Positions 35,590 through 45,168 are shown, counted from the first letter of the stretch. The stretch is 54,420 nt of DNA from Peptococcaceae bacterium BRH_c23 (GCA_000961805.1 LADV01000225.1:1-54420), one strand, 5' to 3'. Translations and numbers: made by a program. Notes: generated by a model not told the origin, from the sequence alone.

Positions 35590-35836
35590 TTTTTACGGGA
35601 TGGCCTAATAATAATCTAGACCGCAAAATAACTTATTCTTAGTTAAGATTAATGCTTTCCAAAGGTTGTGTAGGGTTTATTTCCCCTGATAACACATGCT
35701 TACGTTACTTGAATTTCGCCTAGTAATCGTCTTTGCCAATTATTACCATACCCAGATCCTTGGTTGTAAGATTGATCTACACGATTGTGTATTGTTAAAC
35801 GACTATACTTTAACTAAAATCCTCTTTCTCTATTAA
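35590..35836. other. Non-coding part of the livK-livH spacer
   Basis: Part of a 460-base gap in an otherwise tightly packed operon. No coding frame or recognised RNA. It could hold a second promoter for livHMGF. Confidence 0.4.
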
Positions 35837-35872
35837 AGCCCCAGTCAAGGCTATATTGTAGCGACTGGGGCT
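35837..35872 (-). terminator. Attenuating terminator behind livK
   Basis: Ten-base stem AGCCCCAGTC/GACTGGGGCT. On the minus strand it is followed by TTAATAG. It lies 108 bases past the livK stop. A partial terminator fits the need for excess binding protein. Confidence 0.7.
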
Positions 35873-35980
35873 CTATACTTATTAAAAACTGTCTTAAATT
35901 AGCTCTATGCTTATCTTAGCTATTGTACTAGTTTTAGTCAATACCTTGCCAAGCAACAATGCTATACATTTGTCTCCAGA

Positions 35981-37141
35981 TTATGGATTTACATGTGTTA
36001 GCAGTGTTTTCTTACCATCGACCATTTTAATGATAACCGCACTTTTTACTGGGTTGTGAGTTGCAGGATCAACCGTGATGATACCCGTTACCCCATTAAA
36101 GTCCTTAGTATTTTCCAAAGCAGTTCTTAACTTTTCAGGATCGGTACTACCCGCCTTTTCGATTGCTGCAATAAGCAATTTAGCTGCATCATATCCGAGA
36201 GCTGCTAGAGCATCTGGCTCAGCATTAAACTTTGCTTTATAAGCCTCAACAAATGGCTTTGTGGCTGGATCTTCTGCCCACATGTGATTAACGAAATAAG
36301 TATCGTTGAGGTTTGCAGCACCAGCTAACTCTGGTAATTTCGCAGAATCCCAGCCATCTCCTCCGACAAAGGGAACTTTAATTCCTAATTCTCGTGCTTG
36401 CTTGACTATCAATCCGACTTCGTTGTAGTAACCTGGCACAAATACGACTTCTGGGTTACTTGCTTTGATCCGAGTTAGGGTAGATTTAAAATCTTTGTCC
36501 CCGCCGACATATTGTACAGTTTCGGTGATGCTTCCCCCAGCACCCTCAAGAACTTTTTTGAATTCCGCGGCTAAACCTTTAGAATAATCATCTTTCTGAT
36601 CGATAAATAAGGCAGCCTTATTTACTTTGAGAGTGTTCAATACGAAATTAGCTGCAACTTTTCCTTGGAAAGGATCTAGAAAACAACTTCTGAAGACCCA
36701 TTTATTGAGTGAACCATCTTTATTAATGGTAACTTCTGAATTTGTAGCCGTTGGTGTAATTAGAGGAATCTTGTTATCTGCTGAAACAGGTACTGCAGCC
36801 TTTGTATTTGAACTGGTAACAGCACCAAGAACAGCTACAACTTTATCTTGCGTAATAAGTTTGGTGATTGCAGCAGTTGACTCTCCAGCCTCAGATTTGT
36901 TATCTGCAGTGACGAATTTGAGCTGTTTTCCTAGGACTCCACCTTTTTTGTTTTGATCTTCAAAGGCTAAAGTGACAGAGTTTAAAACCGACTGTCCATA
37001 GGTAGCTACTCCACCGGATAACTCTAAGTTACCACCAATTTTAATTTCTGCAGACTCCTTCGGTGCTCCAGCACTACCACAACCTGAAACCAAACCCAAC
37101 ATTAGTAAAGCTGCACCTATTAATAACTTACTTTTTCTCAT
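35981..37141 (-). CDS. livK: Branched-chain amino-acid-type ABC substrate-binding lipoprotein LivK
   Basis: 386 residues. A lipoprotein signal peptide with lipobox LVSGC (Cys at about residue 21) precedes a type-I periplasmic-binding fold (EIKIGGNLELSGGVATYGQS; later GYDAAKLLIAAIEKAG). It captures leucine/isoleucine/valine or a related amino acid outside the cell for LivHMGF. The actual ligand is not determined. GGGGGAATAAAG precedes the ATG. First gene of the operon, with ordered 11-bp repeats about 150-200 bases upstream. Confidence 0.94.
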   Translation of the reverse strand: MRKSKLLIGAALLMLGLVSGCGSAGAPKESAEIKIGGNLELSGGVATYGQSVLNSVTLAFEDQNKKGGVLGKQLKFVTADNKSEAGESTAAITKLITQDKVVAVLGAVTSSNTKAAVPVSADNKIPLITPTATNSEVTINKDGSLNKWVFRSCFLDPFQGKVAANFVLNTLKVNKAALFIDQKDDYSKGLAAEFKKVLEGAGGSITETVQYVGGDKDFKSTLTRIKASNPEVVFVPGYYNEVGLIVKQARELGIKVPFVGGDGWDSAKLPELAGAANLNDTYFVNHMWAEDPATKPFVEAYKAKFNAEPDALAALGYDAAKLLIAAIEKAGSTDPEKLRTALENTKDFNGVTGIITVDPATHNPVKSAVIIKMVDGKKTLLTHVNP

Positions 37142-37253
37142 CTTTATTCCCCCACTTTTCTAAATTAGTTTAAAAACTATGTTCTTAATAATTCGTCAAA
37201 AACTTCTCTCTAATACACCTCCGATTTAAACAGAATCCAATGACCCAGACAAC

Positions 37254-37291
37254 AAAAAAGCCCGGCATTGATACCCGGTTGACCCCAATGC
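37254..37291 (-). terminator. Probable terminator of the selB unit
   Basis: On the minus strand GCATTG pairs with CAATGC (37265-37291), followed after CGGGC by TTTTTT. It lies between the selB stop and livK. The stem is interrupted by alternative CCGG pairing, so strength is uncertain. Confidence 0.5.
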
Positions 37292-37292
37292 A

Positions 37293-37340
37293 CAGTTGTA
37301 TAACAGTTGAGTGTCAGTTATGTGACAGTTATATGTCAGT
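37293..37340. repeat. Five direct repeats at an exact 11-bp period
   Basis: CAGT occurs at 37293, 37304, 37315, 37326 and 37337. Read on the minus strand, the 11-base unit is ACTGNCANNTA with variation. About one helical turn apart, such iterons usually present a protein with a filament-like or multimeric binding surface. They lie between selB and livK. Confidence 0.8.
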
Positions 37341-37432
37341 TTTTGAAACAACTCCATTTCTGTTTATTCATTTTATAACTGTTGCACCATTGTGTCAATT
37401 AGGAAATTCTGTAGCATTACATTAATTAGATT

Positions 37433-39328
37433 TTAGTATTTCTTTCTCTTATCGCCGATTCGCCTCGTTATTTTCTGATTGTCAAAAAACTCAAGCAGTG
37501 GAACAGCATACTTTCGTGAAACACCCCACATTTCTCGCACTTCAGCCACTCCAACCTCGTTATGTGTCTGTAGAAACTCGATTAGACTATTTTTAGCCTG
37601 GTTAAGATCAGTATGCCTAAAATAGAATTGATCTATGTGTTCCCATTCTCCGATATCACACAAATATTGGGCATATTCTGGGGCTTGTACTTTTGTAATC
37701 CCACAGGCCTCTGCTGTTGTGCTGAGGTCAGGGGGTATGAGTGTTACACTTTGCCACTTTTTGCGTAAGGCATCTAAATCCTTAAGGATATGGGGAGGGA
37801 TTTTTACCCCTTCATTGGTTTGGACCTTACTGCCGATAATTCGATAAAAACCTCGTACACTGCCAAGCTCTAGAATTGTTTGCCAACGTCTATTTTTCCA
37901 ACTGATTCCCAGACGTGTTTTTAATTCTTCCCTGCTGATTCCTCCACGCAATGGGTTTGCAGCTTCGTGTTTTTTTACTACGTCGATTAATTTTAGACGC
38001 CATCCCTCTGCTGCTACCTTTCCCCAATAGAGAGGGGTATCATCTTCTTGCCATACTTCTAATCGGTTTGATTCCTCTAAAGATCTTAGACTTTCCTCCA
38101 ATTCTAAAGGATTGACATGTAAGCGAGTTGCTAAATCTGCTCTAGTACGAGGTTCGTCCATTTCTCTTTCTAACAGATCAAGTGGATCCCCTTCGTCTTT
38201 AACTCTCATTTGGGCTAGTACGTTTTCCTTGAAACGTTTCTGCTTGAATTCTGCTATACCGAGTACTTTCCCACCGGCAATCGTATGGGGTGGAGAATAG
38301 AACCTCAGCACAAACCGATCCCCTGGTGCAGCTAAAACTTGTTCTTCCAAAAGAATCTGTGCAAACCCTTCTTTTCCTGGGGCCAGTTCCTTCTGATCTA
38401 GAAGATGTAACCTTCCGAGGATCTCCGTTGTTCCGAGATGAAATCGTACTCGTTGCCGTTGAGTTAAAGGTCTCTCTGCTGAAGGGAGGTTTGTAACCTT
38501 TAAATCCAAGATCTGTCCAACCTTAAAGGTGTTCGGCGTTACCAGCACTGAACCTCGCTCTATTTCTGTAACATCTACACCTGCAACATTGACTGCCACT
38601 CTTTGACCAGCGCCTGCAGACTTTGTTTTATTGTTATAGACTTGGATCGATCGAATTTTCGCTAAAATATGGTTGGGCTCAATTGCCAGCTCTTGTCCTA
38701 GCATTACTGTTCCACTATGAAGTGTTCCTGTCACAACCGTTCCGAACCCCTGGATACTAAAGATTCTGTCTAGTGGCATTCTGACCGGACCAATCGATTT
38801 CTTACTCTCTACCTCCGAGAGCAAATCATCAATCGTTTGACGAAGAACGGCAATTCCTTCCCCAGTCAGTGCGGAAACCGGACAAATTTTTGCCTTACTA
38901 AAAGCAGTCTCTTTCAGTCCTTCACGCACTTCCTCTTCCATCAGATCAAGCCAATCTTGATCTACGATATCAGCCTTATTTAACACAACAATCCCTCTGG
39001 GTATTCCTAGTAATGTCAAAATGTCTATATGTTCTTGGGTTTGTGGCATAATTCCTTCATCCGCAGCAATGACGAGTAATACAACGTCCATTCCACTGGC
39101 TCCTGCTAGCATCTGGCGTACAAACCGTTCATGGCCTGGAACATCCACGATTCCAACTTGTCGCCCACTGGGTAATGTCATATGAGCAAATCCCAGTTCG
39201 ATAGAGATCCCTCGCTGCTTCTCTTCTTTTAGCCTATCCGTTTCAATGCCTGATAGAGCCCTAATTAGTTCAGTTTTTCCATGATCCACATGTCCTGCTG
39301 TACCTACTAAATAGTGTCGTTCATCCAT
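37433..39328 (-). CDS. selB: Selenocysteine-specific elongation factor
   Basis: 631 residues. An EF-Tu-like GTPase domain ([31 protein letters not shown] near 118) and beta-barrel domains (about 175-340) are followed by C-terminal winged-helix repeats (about 370-631) that bind the SECIS stem-loop. It delivers Sec-tRNA(Sec) to UGA codons. selC is 7 kb away in this window; selA and selD are not here. GGGGAAC precedes the ATG. Confidence 0.97.
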   Translation of the reverse strand: MDERHYLVGTAGHVDHGKTELIRALSGIETDRLKEEKQRGISIELGFAHMTLPSGRQVGIVDVPGHERFVRQMLAGASGMDVVLLVIAADEGIMPQTQEHIDILTLLGIPRGIVVLNKADIVDQDWLDLMEEEVREGLKETAFSKAKICPVSALTGEGIAVLRQTIDDLLSEVESKKSIGPVRMPLDRIFSIQGFGTVVTGTLHSGTVMLGQELAIEPNHILAKIRSIQVYNNKTKSAGAGQRVAVNVAGVDVTEIERGSVLVTPNTFKVGQILDLKVTNLPSAERPLTQRQRVRFHLGTTEILGRLHLLDQKELAPGKEGFAQILLEEQVLAAPGDRFVLRFYSPPHTIAGGKVLGIAEFKQKRFKENVLAQMRVKDEGDPLDLLEREMDEPRTRADLATRLHVNPLELEESLRSLEESNRLEVWQEDDTPLYWGKVAAEGWRLKLIDVVKKHEAANPLRGGISREELKTRLGISWKNRRWQTILELGSVRGFYRIIGSKVQTNEGVKIPPHILKDLDALRKKWQSVTLIPPDLSTTAEACGITKVQAPEYAQYLCDIGEWEHIDQFYFRHTDLNQAKNSLIEFLQTHNEVGVAEVREMWGVSRKYAVPLLEFFDNQKITRRIGDKRKKY

Positions 39329-39393
39329 TTTTGTTCCCCTTATTAACCTGGTCTTAACCAGAATTTGTTTGTCGACCTCATCTTGGAGTTCCT

Positions 39394-40425
39394 CTAGACT
39401 CTACGCCAATAATAAAAGATTGTTGGTAAAAAGATTAGTCCTAAATAGCCAAACAATGGATAGATAAGTTGTACAATCTGCGAGAATTTTACCCCTGCTA
39501 ATGGCAAAAGTAGAATTAGGAGAATAACTGTTGCATACCCATAACTTATTTTTCCCGAATCCGCGATTCGACTGACAAGACCAAAGCCATTTCCTACTGC
39601 GGCTGTGATCATTGCCAACCATAGTACGACTACGTAGAAAAACCCAGGCCATTCTCCTAACTTACCTGCAATAGCAACCATCGGAATTTCCAAAACCCAG
39701 ATGTCCGGAAACCGAAGTAATGACATTCCTATAGCAAAGGCAAATAACCCGAGTGCAACCCCGCCTAAAACTGCACCTAAACGTGCACCCCTCTTCTGAA
39801 TCTCTCGTCCAAGGGAAGCGAATACCACCATCGCTAACGTTGCATTAAATGAAACATATAGAACTGCCGAGAGAGCCCAATTTTTGATTATAGGATGCGG
39901 CAACATCGAAACGTGCTCATTATCTCCAGAAGAGATCAAAAGAATTGATGCAGCTGTAATACCTAGGCAAAAGACAAATTTCAAGGGTATAAGAACAGAA
40001 TTGATCCACAATACTCCTTCGCCACGGTACCATAAGGCTAATGCGATGATTAAGCCTGTTAAGAAGATTCCTAACCATTTGGAAAATCTAAAATACTCAT
40101 AAAACAACGCACCACTACCTGATATCATGGCCATCATACCTACAAACAGTAAGATGCTAACCAGCCAATCAGCCCAACGCCCCAACTTAGGGCCGAGGAG
40201 ACGATCAAAAAACTCGTTATAGGACGAAACCTTCCATCTTTCCTGCAATTCTAGCGTGCCCCACCCTAGAAGAGAAAACAGAACTGAACTTAGGATTATT
40301 CCCACTAAGCCCCAATGCCCAAACCGTACAAAAAATTGCTGGATTTCTTGACCAGAGGCAAAACCAGCTCCCATGACTGCACCGACGTATGTAGCGGCAA
40401 CCTGAAATGTTGTTTTCCATTGCAT
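39394..40425 (-). CDS. YkvI-like APC-superfamily membrane protein
   Basis: 343 residues with about ten membrane helices. The N-terminus (AATYVGAVMGAGFASGQEIQQFF) carries the conserved small-residue helix break of the YkvI/COG3949 family, related to amino-acid and sodium symporters. The substrate is unknown. The open frame reaches 40452, but GGAGGG is spaced for the ATG at 40425 (MQWKTTF), which was chosen. It lies back to back with yyaC (divergent). Confidence 0.88.
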   Translation of the reverse strand: MQWKTTFQVAATYVGAVMGAGFASGQEIQQFFVRFGHWGLVGIILSSVLFSLLGWGTLELQERWKVSSYNEFFDRLLGPKLGRWADWLVSILLFVGMMAMISGSGALFYEYFRFSKWLGIFLTGLIIALALWYRGEGVLWINSVLIPLKFVFCLGITAASILLISSGDNEHVSMLPHPIIKNWALSAVLYVSFNATLAMVVFASLGREIQKRGARLGAVLGGVALGLFAFAIGMSLLRFPDIWVLEIPMVAIAGKLGEWPGFFYVVVLWLAMITAAVGNGFGLVSRIADSGKISYGYATVILLILLLPLAGVKFSQIVQLIYPLFGYLGLIFLPTIFYYWRRV

Positions 40426-40474
40426 TTGAACTCCCTCCTCGCCATCATGCATATGGCTTGAATAGGGATTTCAT

Positions 40475-40505
40475 GCATAAAAAGGATAGTATTTGGAAAA
40501 AATTA
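40475..40505 (+). promoter_or_regulatory. Sigma-F/sigma-G-type promoter of yyaC
   Basis: GCATA (40475-40479), a 15-base spacer, then GGAAAAAATTA (40495-40505). This fits the forespore sigma consensus (GYATA, then GGnnAnAnT). The yyaC start lies 44 bases downstream, and YyaC homologues are sporulation proteins. Confidence 0.6.
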
Positions 40506-40548
40506 TACTACGTACTAGATTTGATCATTACATGTTAGGGGGCAGCTT

Positions 40549-41118
40549 GTGAGTTTATTTTCTATATTAACTGAAACTCAAAAAATTAAAGCCCATGTTG
40601 ATGACTGCGCTGCTAAGGTAAAACTTGAAACGCGTCTATCTGATCTTTTTATATCCACAAGGAAACGCCCTGCTGTCATACTATGTATTGGGACTGATCG
40701 CTCAACAGGAGATGCATTAGGTCCCTTAATTGGGACGCATTTAACACGACAGACCCTACCACAACTTCATGTTTATGGGACCTTGGATGAACCCGTACAT
40801 GCAACTAATCTTGAAGAGACTATCCGTTTTATTGAGCAAACCTACCAGAATCCATTTATAATTGCTGTTGATGCCTGTTTGGGACGAATGGATTCTGTAG
40901 GTTGTATTACCTTAGCTGATGGTCCCCTAAAACCAGGTGCAGGAGTTCATAAGCAATTACCCAAAGTGGGAGAAGCGCATATAACAGGGATTGTAAATGT
41001 GGGAGGGTTTATGGAATATATGGTTCTGCAAAATACTCGACTGAACATTGTCTGGCGGATGTCTGAAAATATTAGTACACTAATTACTCAATCCTATCTC
41101 AGAGTACGACGCATCTAG
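40549..41118 (+). CDS. yyaC: YyaC-like spore protein (GPR-related fold)
   Basis: 189 residues. The conserved core is ILCIGTDRSTGDALGPLIG (about 45-62) plus FIIAVDACLGR and KQLPKVGEAHITGIVN. This is the YyaC family, a putative sporulation protein related in fold to the germination protease GPR. The start is GTG at 40549, after AGGGGGCAG. It is plus-strand in a minus-strand region and ends four bases from the convergent DUF4446 gene. The forespore-type promoter upstream agrees with a sporulation role. Confidence 0.9.
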   Translation: MSLFSILTETQKIKAHVDDCAAKVKLETRLSDLFISTRKRPAVILCIGTDRSTGDALGPLIGTHLTRQTLPQLHVYGTLDEPVHATNLEETIRFIEQTYQNPFIIAVDACLGRMDSVGCITLADGPLKPGAGVHKQLPKVGEAHITGIVNVGGFMEYMVLQNTRLNIVWRMSENISTLITQSYLRVRRI

Positions 41119-41122
41119 ACTA

Positions 41123-41626
41123 CTAAATCTTTACGCCTTGCATGGCCTTAGTTATGACTTCTTTCTCCTCATCTGAAAGAGAATAAACAGAATGGCCTCC
41201 TACAATTGGTTTTGCGTAAACCCTTGCCTCTTCACGATTATGAATTGAACTAAGTACGATTCCATTTCCCTCTTGACTAATCAGCGCACATGCAAAACTC
41301 AGGTCACTTCCCACATTTTCGAATGCTCTAAATCTGAGCAACTCTGCTCTATCTACACTAGCACGCAGTTTCAATTCTACAGGGTTTAACCTAGCCTTAC
41401 ATTTTTCAATTTCTTGTTCAAGCTTACGCATTTTTTGATTACTTTCATCTAACAATATATCCATTTGATTGCCCGACATAAATGTTTGCAAAGATACATA
41501 GGCAGATTCAAATCGTTTCATGCGTCGATACAGTAAAAGGGATATCAGAACAGAAATTACAAGGATTACTCCTAATCCACTTATACCCCACCAAATCCAA
41601 GGAATTAACTCTTCTAGCATTGTCAA
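41123..41626 (-). CDS. DUF4446 membrane-anchored protein
   Basis: 167 residues. One N-terminal membrane helix (about 9-32) is followed by a charged coiled-coil region (about 60-85) and the conserved domain RFRAFENVGSDLSFACALI...SSIHNREEARVYAKPI, typical of DUF4446. Genes of this family sit near parB in Clostridia, but the function is unknown. The start is TTG at 41626, eight bases after AGGAGG; the ATG two codons later is too far from it. Confidence 0.88.
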   Translation of the reverse strand: MTMLEELIPWIWWGISGLGVILVISVLISLLLYRRMKRFESAYVSLQTFMSGNQMDILLDESNQKMRKLEQEIEKCKARLNPVELKLRASVDRAELLRFRAFENVGSDLSFACALISQEGNGIVLSSIHNREEARVYAKPIVGGHSVYSLSDEEKEVITKAMQGVKI

Positions 41627-41681
41627 TAATCTTTCCTCCTCTGCTAGTCATACAACTTATGAATTGTACATAACTAAGCTA

Positions 41682-42383
41682 TTACATACCGAGATGCATT
41701 CTAGTGAACAAAAAGGTTATGGGAACCGCCAAGAAGATCCCTAATATTAGATTACCCACTTTGATCTCTTTTATTTCTAAAATATTAATTCCAATGCCTA
41801 CAATAAGTAATCCGCCTGTTGCACCCATTTCAACAATCACTTGTGGGGAAAGAATCCCCTGAAGCATACCGGCTGCCATAGTAATTGCACCTTGGTATAA
41901 AAATACTGGAACTGCTGATACTAAAACACCAATTCCCATAGAAGAAGCAAATACAATTGCTGAAATTCCATCTAACATCGATTTAGCATAGAGTATGTTA
42001 TGATTGCCACTTAGCCCACTTTCTAACGAACCCATTATAGCCATCGCGCCAACACAGTATATTAAACTGGCAGTGACAAATGCTTTTGTAAATCCGGCAC
42101 CTTTTCCATTTTTCGAAAACTTTCGTTCTAGCCACTGACCAAGGTGTTGTAAACGCAGCTCAATATCTATCCGCTCACCCATAATACCCCCCAATACTAG
42201 ACTTGAAATGATTACTAAGGGGTTCTTTGTTTGTAGTGCCATGCTACCACCGATCAGTAAGACTGATAATCCAATCCCTTGGATTACAGTTCTTTTAATT
42301 TTATCCGGCAGAGTCTGTCCGAATAACAAACCCAGTACTCCACCCAATAAAATAGCTAGAGTATTCACTATAGTTCCTAACAC
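41682..42383 (-). CDS. DUF554 membrane protein (YqgA-like)
   Basis: 233 residues with about six or seven membrane helices. It starts MLGTIVNTLAILLGGVLGLL and contains TASLIYCVGAMAIMGSL, the DUF554 pattern. The function is unproven; it is thought to be a transporter. The start is GTG at 42383. It is the first gene beyond the gene-free parS region. Confidence 0.88.
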   Translation of the reverse strand: MLGTIVNTLAILLGGVLGLLFGQTLPDKIKRTVIQGIGLSVLLIGGSMALQTKNPLVIISSLVLGGIMGERIDIELRLQHLGQWLERKFSKNGKGAGFTKAFVTASLIYCVGAMAIMGSLESGLSGNHNILYAKSMLDGISAIVFASSMGIGVLVSAVPVFLYQGAITMAAGMLQGILSPQVIVEMGATGGLLIVGIGINILEIKEIKVGNLILGIFLAVPITFLFTRMHLGM

Positions 42384-42529
42384 CTTAACAGTTACCTACC
42401 TTTCATAGTCCTTAATGCTCTCGGAACGGTGCCAGAACAACCGATTATATACTCCGCGCAATTAAGCCTTAACTTTTTAGAGTTTATAATACTTCTTAAG
42501 CCGATAATCGCTATTACGATAGTTTAAAA

Positions 42530-42545
42530 TGTTCCACGTGGAACA
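42530..42545. promoter_or_regulatory. parS site 1
   Basis: TGTTCCACGTGGAACA, a perfect 16-base palindrome matching the ParB-binding parS consensus. Confidence 0.93.
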
Positions 42546-43261
42546 TTATTTCTATTTACAAGGTCAGATTTCAATACAAGTGCTCACTAAAACCACATAT
42601 ACTATGGATACTTCTACGCAAAATTACAGGCTGCTAAAGTACAGTCTGGCACAATCGGAAGTATCGGTTTTAAAGGTCTTCGTATGAGTATCAGTATCTT
42701 GACCTACAAACTGAACCTTATCATCAATTGAGGACATATATATCCTTCAACATTACCGTTACCGCAAACTTCAAAATATGTGATGTGTTTTGTGTAACAA
42801 GTCTGATGTTCAACGAACATATGATAATTTCTTCAACATTATCGCAGTGTTGGTCATAGTGGAATGTACTCGGTTTATTGTTTAGCGACCATCAAGTACA
42901 TTTACACTAACCATATTATTCACATATCTAAGAATGTTTTTAAAAGTTATGCACATCTTCAAGTAATTTAATTCTCTTGAAGTAAGAAAGTAGCTACTTA
43001 TAACGATTAATCGAATGGAAAATAGCAGTATTATCTAATATATCTTACTTTAAATGATAAACCGGTATTGCATATAGCCATTTACCCTAACTCTTATAAA
43101 CGCTTATATTATATAGCTTAATAATTGATGATCAATGAAAAACTTTTCGTGGGCGAGCTTCTTGATCACTAATGTCGCCAAGAACGTTTGATGTTGTCTC
43201 TAAAGCACCTAATAATACTGAGTTTAATATTTCTCGAAATTACTATGTTTTTTAAAAAGAA

Positions 43262-43277
43262 TGTTCCACGTGGAACA
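43262..43277. promoter_or_regulatory. parS site 2
   Basis: Identical perfect 16-base parS palindrome, 160 bases from the parB stop. Confidence 0.93.
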
Positions 43278-43405
43278 TCAGATTCTAAGGAACTAGTTAG
43301 AAATAATAAATTAATTAAATAACAAGTACCAAAATAGGAAATTTGAAGTTGTTTAGCAAATGGCAGAAATCAACTTGCCTAAACATGATAGTTCATAGAG
43401 ATAAT

Positions 43406-43421
43406 TGTTCCACGTGGAACA
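43406..43421. promoter_or_regulatory. parS site 3
   Basis: Third identical parS palindrome, four bases downstream of the parB stop codon. Confidence 0.93.
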
Positions 43422-43425
43422 TTAT

Positions 43426-44283
43426 TCAATCGATACGAACGTTCCATAATTCTAGAAGTCGATTCAGTTCATCCTCTGAGAAATATTGAATCTCAATCTT
43501 CCCGCGTTTAAAGTCTCCCTTTACATGAACCTTTGTTTGAAAGCTAGATCTCAGACGATCCTCAACATTACGCAGTAGAGGAGGGTACTCCGGAGAGGAC
43601 CTAACCTTTTGAGCTTTATCAGTTGTCTTCTCAGACAGTTTATTGATAAGAAACTCTGTCTCGCGTACAGATAACTGTTCCTGAGCTGCTTTTTGGGCGA
43701 TCAATACTTGAATAGAGGGGTCATTAACTCCTAATAAGACTTTAGCATGGCCTAGAGAAATAGTGTTAACCCTTAGAAGCTCAAGTATCGCTTTAGGCAA
43801 TTGTATGACTCTTAATAAATTAGCAACAGTAGTCCGTGCTTTACCAACCCGTTGGGCAATCTGATCTTGAGTCATACCATATTCCTCGATAAGTCGTTTA
43901 TACGCTAAACCCTCTTCAACGGGAGATAAATCAGCACGTTGGATATTCTCAATAAGTGCTCTTTCAGCCATTTCTTGATCACTGCATTCCTGAACAATGC
44001 AGGCCACTTTATTAAAACCCGCAATCTGTGCAGCTCTTAAACGCCGCTCCCCTGCAATAACGCAATAATGTTCTCCGTCAGGTCTCACTAATATAGGCTG
44101 AAGTAAACCATGTAAGCGCAGTGAATCTGCTAAATCATTGATTGAATCCTGATCAAACTCTTTTCTCGGTTGATCAGGATTTCGTTTTAGTTCAGAAATA
44201 AGGATTTCCTTAATACAAGGGTCGTCCCCACGTTCATCGGATAACAGCGCTTGAAGACCACGGCCAAGTCCTTTTTTAGACAC
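43426..44283 (-). CDS. parB: Chromosome partitioning protein ParB (Spo0J)
   Basis: 285 residues. N-terminus KKGLGRGLQALLSDE; CTP-binding ParB/Srx domain with GERRLRAAQIAG (about 78-90) and ENIQRADLSPVEEGLAYKRL; helix-turn-helix with MTQDQIAQRVGKARTTVANLL (about 135-155); C-terminal dimerisation region. It binds parS, spreads as a CTP clamp, recruits SMC, and stimulates ParA. GTG start at 44283, overlapping the parA end by eight bases. Confidence 0.97.
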   Translation of the reverse strand: MSKKGLGRGLQALLSDERGDDPCIKEILISELKRNPDQPRKEFDQDSINDLADSLRLHGLLQPILVRPDGEHYCVIAGERRLRAAQIAGFNKVACIVQECSDQEMAERALIENIQRADLSPVEEGLAYKRLIEEYGMTQDQIAQRVGKARTTVANLLRVIQLPKAILELLRVNTISLGHAKVLLGVNDPSIQVLIAQKAAQEQLSVRETEFLINKLSEKTTDKAQKVRSSPEYPPLLRNVEDRLRSSFQTKVHVKGDFKRGKIEIQYFSEDELNRLLELWNVRID

Positions 44284-45037
44284 GCTCTAAAACCTCCTTC
44301 GCCAAGTCACTATAAACCTCCGCACCCCTTGAACGAGAATCATAACTATTGATTGCCTTTCCATGACTAGGGGCTTCACTGAGACGGACATTGCGTGGAA
44401 TTATAGTACGGAATACTTTCTGTGGGAAATACTTCTTCACCTCATCGACCACTTGTATGGCTAAGTTAGTTCGTGCATCGAACATAGTTAAGAGGGCTCC
44501 AATAATATTTAAAGAAGGGTTAACGTGTTTTCTGACTCTATCTAAAGTACTCATTAAGAGGGTCAATCCCTCTAAGGCATAGTACTCACATTGAATAGGA
44601 ATTAAAACATCAGATGCGGCAGTTAAGGCATTTAGGGTGAGAAGACCCAGTGACGGAGGACAATCAATTAAAACGAAGTCATAATTTTGTTTTACACTGT
44701 CAATCGAGGATTTCAATTTACCTTCACGTGAAATCTGGGAGACTAATTCTATTTCTGCACCTGCCAACTCAATTCGAGCAGGCACAACAAAAAGATTCTT
44801 TTGATATGATTTTTGAATTACATGTTCAAGAGGAATATCATTGATTAAGACATCATAAATGCAAGAAGTCAATTTATGCTTTACAATTCCCATTCCACTT
44901 GTAGCGTTTCCCTGTGGGTCTAAATCAATGAGCAGAACACGTTTGCCCAATTCTGCTAAACAGGCACTAAGATTTATTGCTGTCGTGGTCTTGGCGACAC
45001 CGCCTTTTTGATTAGCAATAGCAATCACTTTAGTCAT
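44276..45037 (-). CDS. parA: Chromosome partitioning ATPase ParA (Soj)
   Basis: 253 residues. The deviant Walker A reads KGGVAKTTTA (Ala where Gly is commonest, with the signature Lys kept). Walker A' DLDPQGNATSG and the Walker B region FVLIDCPPSLG are also present. It is an ATP-dependent DNA-binding switch that acts with ParB and modulates DnaA in Bacillus. ATG at 45037 is given. A TTG directly before it (45040) has slightly better spacing from GGGAGG and is an alternative. Confidence 0.96.
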   Translation of the reverse strand: MTKVIAIANQKGGVAKTTTAINLSACLAELGKRVLLIDLDPQGNATSGMGIVKHKLTSCIYDVLINDIPLEHVIQKSYQKNLFVVPARIELAGAEIELVSQISREGKLKSSIDSVKQNYDFVLIDCPPSLGLLTLNALTAASDVLIPIQCEYYALEGLTLLMSTLDRVRKHVNPSLNIIGALLTMFDARTNLAIQVVDEVKKYFPQKVFRTIIPRNVRLSEAPSHGKAINSYDSRSRGAEVYSDLAKEVLERV

Positions 45038-45114
45038 CAATAAAGCTCACCTCCCTTTTTCTGTCTTAAATAACTGCAAAATACCCATACTCTAGATACT
45101 ATCAAACCCCTCTC

Positions 45115-45140
45115 AATAAAAAAAGCGCTTTTAACGCTTT
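45115..45140 (-). terminator. Terminator of the VanW-family gene
   Basis: Stem AAAGCG/CGCTTT with a seven-base loop. On the minus strand it is followed by TTTTTTTATTG. It lies 28 bases after the stop at 45169 and separates vanW from parA. Confidence 0.82.
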
Positions 45141-45168
45141 TTATGATAAATATTAAATATATATAGTT

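Larger units (their letters stand above)
42384..43425. other. Gene-free kilobase carrying the parS cluster
   Basis: 1042 AT-rich bases with no supported coding frame on either strand, in a densely coding neighbourhood. The only recognisable elements are three parS palindromes, at 42530, 43262 and 43406. No noc-like gene is found. It probably serves as a loading platform for ParB. Confidence 0.75.

Noticed and set aside
37142..37432. T-box or other amino-acid leader before livK
   Set aside because: No T-box sequence or specifier stem was found; the hairpin there is better explained as the selB terminator.
42384..43425. noc or another small gene in the parS gap
   Set aside because: No frame with a start, Shine-Dalgarno and protein-like sequence was seen on either strand.
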